Assembly: GCF_049800955.1 (NCBI RefSeq)
Contig: NZ_JBNAGA010000002.1
Location: 248,001 to 312,000 of the forward strand
DNA from: JAKVBH01 sp049800955
GTDB lineage: Bacteria; Pseudomonadota; Alphaproteobacteria; Rhodobacterales; Rhodobacteraceae
Reading direction: 5' to 3'
Length of the DNA stretch: 64,000 bases
Numbering within the stretch: position 1 is the first letter of the stretch; the number at the start of each line of letters is the position of its first letter. The translations under genes were made by a program, and so were the position numbers. Positions 9,388-16,296 of the stretch are shown piece by piece. The notes below the pieces were generated by a model. It saw nothing but the letters and a program-made list of their open reading frames with translations, was not told the origin of the DNA and made no database searches.

Positions 9388-10592
9388 CCCGGAAGATCGC
9401 TTACCTGACGGGGGAATACCCGCGCGCCACGGACACCTTCATTCAACGCGAAGTTGCCGCATTGCGCGATCTGGGCTTTCACGTGCAGACTTTTTCCGTG
9501 CGCCGCACCGGTGCAGAGCATCTCGTGGGCGAAGAGCAACGCCGCGAACAGGCGCAGACCGTTCATCTGATTGAGGCGGCCAAATCACCAAGCCGTCTAG
9601 GCCGGGCGCTGGTTCAGGCGCTCAAGCGCCCCGGCGCCGTCGCGCGCGCCTGCGCACTTGCCTGGACGACCGCGCCGCGCGGCGCGAAAGGGCGCCTCTG
9701 GCAGATGTTTTACCTTCTGGAAGCCCTTGTTCTGGCAGATGAAATGCAGCGGCAGGGCATAACGCATCTACACAATCACATTGCCAAAGCCTCCTGCACC
9801 GTGGCGATGCTGGCCTCTGAGATTTCGAACGTACCGTTTTCATTCACGCTGCATGGGCCAGATATCTTCTTTGAGCCGCTGCATTGGCGGCTGGACGAGA
9901 AGATCGCGCGCGCCGCCTTCGTGGCATGTATCTCGGATTTCTGCCGGTCGCAGGCCATGGTGTTTTCGGATCGGGCGCATTGGGACAAGCTGCACATCGT
10001 GCATTGCGGCATCGAACCCGTCCGCTATGCCGACGCCCCGCCGCCCCATGGCGCGCGATTGCTCTTTGTCGGACGGCTGGCCGCTGTCAAAGGGGTGGCT
10101 GTGCTCTTCGAGGCGCTGGAGCCCATGGTGGCTGAGCGCCCCGACCTACAGCTGACGCTGATCGGGGACGGGCCCGAACGCGCGGCGCTGGAGGCGGAGG
10201 CGGCAAAACGCGGCCTCGCGGAGCGCGTCGCGTTTCTGGGCTACCGCAATCAAAGCGAAGTGGCCGAGGCGCTGGCCCGCCACGATATCTTCGTCCTGCC
10301 AAGTTTTGCCGAGGGCGTGCCCGTCGTTCTGATGGAAGCCATGGCCGCTGGCCGACCCGTGCTCACCACACGGATTGCGGGCGTTCCGGAGCTTGTGGAG
10401 GATCAGGTCTCGGGCAGGCTGGTACCTCCCGGGAATGCGGCGGCCCTGCGCCACGCATTAACGGACTTGCTCGCCGCACCGGACGAAATGGTTTCCCTGG
10501 GCGCACAGGGACGGGCCAAGGTTTTGGCCGAGTTTGAAATCACCGGACAAGCCGCCCGTTTGGCGGCGCTGCTGGAAGGCCAGCGGCCATGA
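9384..10592 (+). CDS. Glycosyltransferase family 4
   Basis: A 402-aa GT-B-fold retaining glycosyltransferase. The N-terminal half starts with AYLTGEYPRATDTFIQREV, the acceptor side found in exopolysaccharide GT4 enzymes. The C-terminal donor half has LLFVGRLAAVKG, LIGDGPER, FVLPSFAEGVPVVLMEAMAAGRPV (the EX7E motif) and GVPELVEDQVSGRLVPP. It starts with GTG in a 4-base GTGA overlap with the SDR gene, and its own stop overlaps the next GT2 gene by 4 bases. Predicted to add one sugar to the lipid-linked repeat unit in the cytoplasm. Sugar identity unknown. Confidence 0.88.
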   Translation: MTRKIAYLTGEYPRATDTFIQREVAALRDLGFHVQTFSVRRTGAEHLVGEEQRREQAQTVHLIEAAKSPSRLGRALVQALKRPGAVARACALAWTTAPRGAKGRLWQMFYLLEALVLADEMQRQGITHLHNHIAKASCTVAMLASEISNVPFSFTLHGPDIFFEPLHWRLDEKIARAAFVACISDFCRSQAMVFSDRAHWDKLHIVHCGIEPVRYADAPPPHGARLLFVGRLAAVKGVAVLFEALEPMVAERPDLQLTLIGDGPERAALEAEAAKRGLAERVAFLGYRNQSEVAEALARHDIFVLPSFAEGVPVVLMEAMAAGRPVLTTRIAGVPELVEDQVSGRLVPPGNAAALRHALTDLLAAPDEMVSLGAQGRAKVLAEFEITGQAARLAALLEGQRP

Positions 10593-11563
10593 GCAAACCT
10601 GACCTTGTTCTGATCGGGCGCAACGAAGGCGCGCGGCTCGAGCGCTGTTTGGCGTCCGCCCAAGGGCTGGCCCGACGGCTTGTCTATGTGGACAGCGGCT
10701 CGACGGATGCCAGCGTGGAGAAGGCCGAGCAGGCTGGCGCTGAGGTGGTCCATCTCGACCCGTCGCAGCCGTTCACGGCCGCGCGCGCCCGTCACGCAGG
10801 CTTTTTGCACCTCGAAAAGAGCGGCGGCGCGGCGGAGATCGTGCAGTTCATCGATGGCGATTGCGAGATCGTTGAGGGATGGATCCCCGCAGGCGTCAAA
10901 GCGCTGGAGGCCGACCCAGCCCTCGGTCTCGTCACCGGATGGCGCAGCGAGATGATGCCCGAGGCCTCGCTTTACAATGCGCTCTGCCATGTGGAGTGGC
11001 GCAGGCCTGCGGGCGAGATCATGGCCTGCGGGGGTGATATGATGGTGCGCGCAGAGGCCTACCGCAACGCCGGTGGCTTCAATGCGCAGGTGATCGCGGC
11101 GGAAGATGATGAGCTTTGCTGTCGGCTGCGCAAAACCGGTCATACCCTCAAACGCCTGCCCTTGGAGATGACGCGCCATGACGCGGCAATGCGCCGGTTT
11201 GGGCAATGGTGGCAACGCGCGGTGCGCACCGGCCATGGCTTCGAACAGGTCAACGATCTGCATCCCGATTACTTCAAGCGCGAGCGCATGCGCATGTGGG
11301 TCTATGGCGGGCTGCTCCCGCTTTTGGCCCTGACCGGTTTTTTGACCTCTTGGTGGCTGGTGCTTGGCGTGGCGGCGGTTTATGCCGCGTCTTATGTCCG
11401 CACGGTGCAGGGCCTTCAGGCCCATGAAAATTTGGCCCCGGCAGACGCGCGCCGGCACGCCGGTTTGCTGACCTTGTCAAAGCTGCCCAATATTCTGGGC
11501 GCGCTGCGATACCGGGGGCGTAAGTGGTTTGGTCGCGATATGTCGATCATTGAGTACAAGTGA
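10589..11563 (+). CDS. Glycosyltransferase family 2, membrane-associated
   Basis: A 324-aa GT-A-fold inverting glycosyltransferase. DLVLIGRNEGARLERCL opens the nucleotide-sugar domain, FIDGDCEIVEGW carries the metal-binding DxD, and AEDDELCCRLRKTG is the ED motif with the catalytic base. After residue about 235 a hydrophobic stretch (LLPLLALTGFLTSWWLVLGV) is a membrane segment. It overlaps the GT4 gene by 4 bases and is separated from the next gene by about 8. Part of the repeat-unit assembly set. Confidence 0.87.
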   Translation: MSKPDLVLIGRNEGARLERCLASAQGLARRLVYVDSGSTDASVEKAEQAGAEVVHLDPSQPFTAARARHAGFLHLEKSGGAAEIVQFIDGDCEIVEGWIPAGVKALEADPALGLVTGWRSEMMPEASLYNALCHVEWRRPAGEIMACGGDMMVRAEAYRNAGGFNAQVIAAEDDELCCRLRKTGHTLKRLPLEMTRHDAAMRRFGQWWQRAVRTGHGFEQVNDLHPDYFKRERMRMWVYGGLLPLLALTGFLTSWWLVLGVAAVYAASYVRTVQGLQAHENLAPADARRHAGLLTLSKLPNILGALRYRGRKWFGRDMSIIEYK

Positions 11564-11571
11564 GATAAGTG

Positions 11572-13668
11572 ATGAGTGAAACACGGATTGGCATCATTGG
11601 CGCGGGCTATATTGCGACATGGCATGCAGATGCGCTGCGCGCGACGCCGGGCGTGGCGCTGACGGCGGTCTGCGATGTGTCGGAAACGGCTGCCAGGGGA
11701 TTTGCCGAGGGCTATGGGCTGGCCGCGTATTCTTCGGTGGAGGCCTTGATCGAGGCCAAGGCGGTGGATGCTGTGCATATCACGACGCCACCCCACCTGC
11801 ATGCGCCGTTGGCGGAGCAATGCCTTGAGGCGGGGCTGCATTGCCTGGTCGAAAAACCCGTCGCAGAGAGCAGCGCCCAGATGCGTGCCATGGCGGAGCA
11901 AGCGGCGGCCAAAGGTCTGGTTCTGGCAGCGGGGCACAACTTCCTCGGCCTGCCCTCTTATGATCGCCTGAAAGCGCTCGTCACACGCGGCCAGCTGGGC
12001 AAGATTGCCACGGCCGAGGTGCATTGGCATCTGCCGCTCGCGCCCCTGCGTTCAGGGCCTTACGGGCTGTGGCTCCTGCGCGAACCGCGCAACCTTTTGC
12101 TGGAGCTGGGGCCCCATCTCGTGGCCTTCGCGCATGATCTCTTTGGGCCTGTCGAGGTGATCTCCGCCGAGGCGAGCCATCCCGTCGCCTTGCCCGGCAT
12201 GGGCACGCGCCCGCAGGTTATGCGGATCATGGCCCGCGCCGGTGATGTCGACGTGAGCTTTGTGCTTTCGACCGTTGAAGTGATCGATGACCGCTCTGTC
12301 GTTGTGCGCGGATCAACGGGCCTTGCGCGGTTGGATTACGCCAATGATGTCCTGGTGACGCGGTTCGACAATACAGCTGATATTGTGGCCAACCCGTTGT
12401 TGAGCCAGCTGGCGCAAGGGGCAGGCCATTGGCGCGAAGGAATGCGCAACCTCGGGACGCAACTGACCTCGCTCAACAAGGAGAACCCCTACGGCTTGTC
12501 CTTCAGAGGGACATTCCGCTGCGTTTACGATGCCATCGCCAACGGTTCGCCTCTGGACGCGCGTTTTGCCCCGGATGCGGCGGTGTCAGTCATGGAGACG
12601 CTGGAGCATGCTCTGGACGCCATGGACTTGCCGAACCCGCCTGCTTTGCCTGCGAAGGTCCGCGATCCAAAACCCAAGGCTGTCGTGATTGGCGGAACCG
12701 GGTTTATTGGCCGCCACCTGACCCGCGGTTTGGTGGCCCAAGGGCAGGACGTGCGCGTGCTCTCGCGCGGGCGGCACGGCCCCTTCGCCGATTTGCCCAA
12801 CGAGGTTGAGACCATGGGCGTCTCCCTGCATGACCGCGACGGGCTCGCGCGCGCGTTTGAGGGGGTCGAGGTGGTCTACAACCTCGCCAAGTCGCTCGAC
12901 GACACATGGGAAGATGCGCTGCGCAATGATGTGGGCGTGGCCGTCAATGTGGCCGAGGCTTGCCTCGCGGCCGGTGCCAGCCGCCTTGTCTATACCGGAA
13001 CGATTGCCTCCTACGATATGTCGAACCCCGCAGGCGTAATCACGGAAGACACGTCTTTCGGAGAGGATCTATCGACACGCAATCTCTATGCCCGCTCCAA
13101 GGCTGAATGCGAGCGCAGGCTCATGGCGATGCACCGCGAGCGGAACCTGCCTGTCACCATCGCGCGGCCCGGGATCGTGATCGGACCCGGCGGCCCCTTG
13201 CAGCATTGGGGCATTGGCCGCTGGCACGGCGCAGGCGCCGTCAAGCTCTGGGGCGGCGGCGACAACGTCCTGCCCTTCGTGCTGATCGAAGATGTGGTGG
13301 ATGGGCTGATCGCCATGGGCGCGCATCACGATGCGGTGGGTGAAAGCTTCAATCTTGTGGGCGATCCAATGATGACGGCCCGGCAGTATTTCAACGCGAT
13401 CCACCGCGAAATGGGCGCGGAATTGCGCGTGCGTTCGGGCAATCTTCATGCCCTTTGGCTGATGGACGCGATCAAATATCCACTCAAACGCTACGGCCTT
13501 GGCCGCAAGCAGGCGGTGCGCGCATCGCTCAAAGACTGGAAATCGCGTGCGCATCTGACACCGTTTGACAATGCCAAGCCCAAGCGCGTTCTGGGATGGC
13601 AACCCGAGAGCAGCAAGGCTGCCGTCGTGCGGCGCGGGATCGTTGAGGCTGGCCTCTTTGGGCTTTGA
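11572..13668 (+). CDS. Fused Gfo/Idh/MocA oxidoreductase and NAD-dependent epimerase/dehydratase
   Basis: A 698-aa two-domain protein. Residues about 3-335 are a Gfo/Idh/MocA oxidoreductase (GIIGAGYIATWHADA, then VEKPVAESSA). Residues about 365-695 are an extended SDR (VVIGGTGFIGRHLTRGL; catalytic tyrosine and lysine in NLYARSKAE). Both domains look complete, so one chain can probably carry out two consecutive steps on a sugar substrate. The order oxidoreductase-SDR is the same as in the separate genes at 7361 and 8470. A GTG at 11569 directly precedes the chosen ATG. It ends 156 bases before the BY-kinase gene. Confidence 0.85.
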   Translation: MSETRIGIIGAGYIATWHADALRATPGVALTAVCDVSETAARGFAEGYGLAAYSSVEALIEAKAVDAVHITTPPHLHAPLAEQCLEAGLHCLVEKPVAESSAQMRAMAEQAAAKGLVLAAGHNFLGLPSYDRLKALVTRGQLGKIATAEVHWHLPLAPLRSGPYGLWLLREPRNLLLELGPHLVAFAHDLFGPVEVISAEASHPVALPGMGTRPQVMRIMARAGDVDVSFVLSTVEVIDDRSVVVRGSTGLARLDYANDVLVTRFDNTADIVANPLLSQLAQGAGHWREGMRNLGTQLTSLNKENPYGLSFRGTFRCVYDAIANGSPLDARFAPDAAVSVMETLEHALDAMDLPNPPALPAKVRDPKPKAVVIGGTGFIGRHLTRGLVAQGQDVRVLSRGRHGPFADLPNEVETMGVSLHDRDGLARAFEGVEVVYNLAKSLDDTWEDALRNDVGVAVNVAEACLAAGASRLVYTGTIASYDMSNPAGVITEDTSFGEDLSTRNLYARSKAECERRLMAMHRERNLPVTIARPGIVIGPGGPLQHWGIGRWHGAGAVKLWGGGDNVLPFVLIEDVVDGLIAMGAHHDAVGESFNLVGDPMMTARQYFNAIHREMGAELRVRSGNLHALWLMDAIKYPLKRYGLGRKQAVRASLKDWKSRAHLTPFDNAKPKRVLGWQPESSKAAVVRRGIVEAGLFGL

Positions 13669-13697
13669 CCCCGGTTTAACAGATTTGCGACCCACTT

Positions 13698-13725
13698 TTG
13701 CCTGAATTGGCACGACATATATAAA
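13698..13725 (+). promoter_or_regulatory. Candidate sigma-70-type promoter before the BY-kinase
   Basis: TTGCCT (13698-13703) and TATAAA (13720-13725) are separated by 16 bases and lie 100 bases before the kinase ATG. They fit a housekeeping promoter. The -35 overlaps a TTTTGCC element (13696-13702) that also occurs upstream of the wzz-like and PKS genes. Confidence 0.4.
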
Positions 13726-13756
13726 GGAAACGGCGCGCAGGCGCCTGAGATTGGAA

Positions 13757-13828
13757 ATGAGCATGCAGCAGGCAATGATCATGGCGCGTATCGCACCGCT
13801 CCCCGACCATGCGGAGGGCGGCGCATGA
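13757..13828 (+). CDS. Possible 23-codon leader ORF overlapping the BY-kinase start
   Basis: An ATG at 13757 opens a 23-codon frame (starts MSMQQAMIMAR) that ends with TGA inside the ATGATG of the kinase start, a 4-base overlap. Its end contains the kinase ribosome-binding site. The peptide has no recognisable family. It could be a translational-coupling leader, or it could be chance. Support is only positional, and the upstream Shine-Dalgarno (GAGATTGGA) is weak. Confidence 0.3.
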   Translation: MSMQQAMIMARIAPLPDHAEGGA

Positions 13829-14706
13829 TGATGGACAAACGCTGGATCAAGCGTGACAAGGAGACCTCCGGGCCGGAAAATCACGCCGTGCGCGATATCA
13901 GCCGCAGCTCCGCCAAAAATGCACCGCAGAAACAGACCAACCTCTTTGCGAGTTCTGCTGAGAAACGCCGCATCGCGCGCGATGCTCTGTGGGACCGGCT
14001 TGGCACATTTCCCATTGATGAGGCCCATCTCGAAACAAACCGCATCATCACCTCGACGCGACGGGATCCATCGCATGCAGCCTTTGATGTGCTGCGCACC
14101 AAGTTGCTGCAAACCTTGTCCGAGAATGGCTGGAAACGTGTTGCGATAACCTCGCCCACCGAAGGTTGCGGCAAGACGTTCATGGCCTCCAACCTGACGG
14201 TCTCGTTTTCGCGGCAACTGAACTGCCGCACGCTTTTGCTGGACTTTGATATGCGCCGCCCGTCGGTGGATCGGGTGCTTGGGTTGAAGAACCCCGGCAG
14301 CATGGGGGAGTATCTGCGCGGCGAAGTCACAACGCAGCAGCATTTCAGGCGCGCCGGGCAAAACCTGCTCAAGATCGGCAATAACATCGCCGTCGGTGCC
14401 AACGGGTTGCGAGAGGAATTTGCCTCGGAATTGCTGCAACAGCCCTCTACCGGTGAGATCATCAACGGGCTGGAGCGTGATCTATCGCCTGATGTCATGC
14501 TCTTTGATATGCCGCCGGCGTTGGTCAATGATGACGTCCTCGCCGCGCGGCACCTCTACGATGGTGTCTTGCTGATTGTGGGTGGCGGAACAACCAAGCC
14601 AGAGGATGTGCAACAAGTCGAACGCCGTCTGGGAGCGGATACGCCTCTATTGGGCGTGGTGCTTAACAAATCCGAAGGTGTCGCCGCCAAGGCATACAGC
14701 TACTGA
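13825..14706 (+). CDS. CpsD/CapB-family tyrosine-protein kinase (BY-kinase), soluble
   Basis: A 293-aa P-loop kinase of the bacterial tyrosine-kinase type, which partners a chain-length protein in Wzx/Wzy-dependent polymer export. Walker A is ITSPTEGCGKTFM (K117), Walker A' is LLLDFDMRRPS (137-147), and DVMLFDMPPALVNDD is the Walker B region. There is no membrane segment. The first 75 residues are a charged extension, and the C-terminal tail has only two tyrosines (YSY), fewer than the usual cluster. GGAGGG precedes the ATG triplet. It converges on the wzz-like gene, so kinase and activator are adjacent but on opposite strands. Confidence 0.85.
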   Translation: MMMDKRWIKRDKETSGPENHAVRDISRSSAKNAPQKQTNLFASSAEKRRIARDALWDRLGTFPIDEAHLETNRIITSTRRDPSHAAFDVLRTKLLQTLSENGWKRVAITSPTEGCGKTFMASNLTVSFSRQLNCRTLLLDFDMRRPSVDRVLGLKNPGSMGEYLRGEVTTQQHFRRAGQNLLKIGNNIAVGANGLREEFASELLQQPSTGEIINGLERDLSPDVMLFDMPPALVNDDVLAARHLYDGVLLIVGGGTTKPEDVQQVERRLGADTPLLGVVLNKSEGVAAKAYSY

Positions 14707-14714
14707 ACGACCAC

Positions 14715-14740
14715 CACCGGCATGCGGTTGCAGGCCGGTG
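14715..14740. terminator. Hairpin between convergent kinase and wzz-like genes
   Basis: CACCGGC (14715-14721) and GCCGGTG (14734-14740) form a perfect 7-bp stem with a 12-base loop in the 42-base gap between the two stops. It could end transcripts from both sides. Neither strand has a T-run, so factor-independent termination is uncertain. Confidence 0.35.
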
Positions 14741-14748
14741 TCTTCAGG

Positions 14749-16053
14749 TCAAAGCCGGGCCTTTTGGCGAGCGCCCACGCTAAAAGGGAAGCCATCCCAT
14801 CGCTCTCGGAGAGCAACAATCAGCAGCGGCAACGCCGTCAACAAGCCACCCAGCGTCAGCACATAAAGCAAACTCCGGCGGCGGCGTTCCCGCGCCGTCA
14901 TGACATTTGGGATGGAGACAACAGCCTGCATGCCAACGGCGCGTTCAAGTTGGGCCGAAGTCCGGATCACCGGGTTCAGAATTTCGACAAGGAAGGCCGC
15001 ACCTGTCGCCACGACCAGGCTGAACACACCGCCTGCAATGGCGAGCTTCTTGCGGCTGCGCGACACGGGGTATTCCGGGACCAGCGCAGTTTCGAGCACC
15101 TCGAAACGCTCGGTCTGATCCTGATCGAGCAAGGCGTTCGCTGTCTCGGCCTCTGCGCGGCGACGGGTGACCACGGAATATTGCTCCTGCAATTGCGTCA
15201 GCCGCCTGTCCAGAATGGAGAGCTCCTGTTCGACTTGCGGGGCCGATGCGATGGCCGCATCCGCCGCGGCGATCCGGGCGCGCACAGCAGCGCGTTGTTG
15301 CTCAAGCAATGCCATTTGCTCTTCGACACCGGAGCGCGCACGGCGGGTATTGCTCTGGATTTCGATCAGCTGCCGTTCGATCTCGAGGTCGCTTTGAGCC
15401 AGAGTGGACAATTGCGCGCGCTGCGCGGCCACGGCTTCGGGAAGGCTATCCGCGTTCACTTGCTTGAATTCCGCCATCTCGCGTTCAAGATCGGTGATGT
15501 CAGCGGCCAGCCGCTGCTCTTCGGCATCAAAAAACGCCAGCGTTTCACGCGCCGAACGTGCGGAACGCGATTGGCCCTGATCCACGATGCGCGCAAGAAG
15601 TTCGTTGGCGACATCTGCGGCCTGCTGCGGGTCATTCATGCTGACTTTGATCATCAGGCCCGTTGGGTTCGCATTGGGATCCCAGGGTTGGGCAGCATCG
15701 GTGATTGCGGTCAGTTCGGCAGATTCCCTGAGGCGCACGACCTTGAGCGCCATGGAGAGGTCGGAGTCTGCAAACAGATCGTAGTCTTCGATAATCTCGA
15801 TGAGATTGTCCCGCGCCATCATGCGCTGTTCCATCAATTGCAACTTGAGCGCGGCGTCCGTGCGGCCCGTGCGGGCGTCTACAATCTGCGCCTGCTCGAT
15901 CTGGACGACGGCAGTGGTCTCATACAGTTTGGGTTGTTGCAGGACGACATATACGGACACCGCACAGCCAATGGCCGTGATCAACAAGATCAAGGCTGCC
16001 CTGCGCCGCAGGGTTTTGAGGATGTCTCGTACCGAGCCAAACTGGTTCATCAA
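14749..16053 (-). CDS. Wzz/GNVR-type polysaccharide chain-length protein
   Basis: A 434-aa polysaccharide co-polymerase that sets chain length at the inner membrane. A first membrane helix (LILLITAIGCAVSVYVVL, about 18-35) leads into the ETTAVVQIEQ Wzz domain. A long coiled coil follows (about 155-310, rich in E, R, Q, including two QQ-rich helices). Then come a second helix (AIAGGVFSLVVATGAAFLVE) and a third at the C-terminus. The kinase domain is absent and is encoded by the neighbouring convergent gene. The ATG at 16053 lies 100 bases from a strong dyad. No Wza, Wzy or initiating transferase is in the window. Confidence 0.87.
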   Translation of the reverse strand: MMNQFGSVRDILKTLRRRAALILLITAIGCAVSVYVVLQQPKLYETTAVVQIEQAQIVDARTGRTDAALKLQLMEQRMMARDNLIEIIEDYDLFADSDLSMALKVVRLRESAELTAITDAAQPWDPNANPTGLMIKVSMNDPQQAADVANELLARIVDQGQSRSARSARETLAFFDAEEQRLAADITDLEREMAEFKQVNADSLPEAVAAQRAQLSTLAQSDLEIERQLIEIQSNTRRARSGVEEQMALLEQQRAAVRARIAAADAAIASAPQVEQELSILDRRLTQLQEQYSVVTRRRAEAETANALLDQDQTERFEVLETALVPEYPVSRSRKKLAIAGGVFSLVVATGAAFLVEILNPVIRTSAQLERAVGMQAVVSIPNVMTARERRRRSLLYVLTLGGLLTALPLLIVALRERWDGFPFSVGARQKARL

Positions 16054-16152
16054 TGCGCACTCCGCAAAAGGGCCCCCAATTGCGAGCAGCGACCGCGCAA
16101 GGCGCCGAATCGAAATGCGGCGTGATTGTGGTCGAAGCTGGATAGAAATTTA

Positions 16153-16174
16153 GGCAAAACGGCCACTTTTTGCC
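16153..16174. promoter_or_regulatory. Perfect 7-bp dyad upstream of the wzz-like gene
   Basis: GGCAAAA and TTTTGCC flank an 8-base spacer, a 22-bp symmetric site located 100-121 bases before the wzz-like start. It is a good candidate operator or activator site. The half site TTTTGCC recurs upstream of the BY-kinase (13696), the PKS (28429) and, as GGCAAAA, the SGNH/GH gene (34988). Confidence 0.4.
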
Positions 16175-16252
16175 ACAATTAACCATGAATTGCGGCGGAA
16201 ACAATCGGTTTCCAGATTGGCGATTTGGTGCGAAAATCCAATACGTTACCCT

Positions 16253-16280
16253 CGGCAGAGAGGTCTCCGCCGGGTTTTTT
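16253..16280 (+). terminator. Intrinsic terminator facing the plus strand, orphan
   Basis: CGGCAGAG/CTCCGCCG forms an 8-bp stem with one A-C mismatch and an AGGT loop, followed by GG and six T on the plus strand. No plus-strand gene precedes it: both neighbours, wzz-like and NRPS, are on the minus strand. It may end a small or antisense RNA. On the minus strand the T-run is missing, so it is not a normal NRPS terminator. Confidence 0.4.
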
Positions 16281-16296
16281 CACGCATGTTTGATCT

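Noticed and set aside
14722..16125. Plus-strand open frame of 467 codons opposite the wzz-like gene
   Set aside because: The minus-strand frame has clear Wzz features and membrane helices. The plus frame has none.
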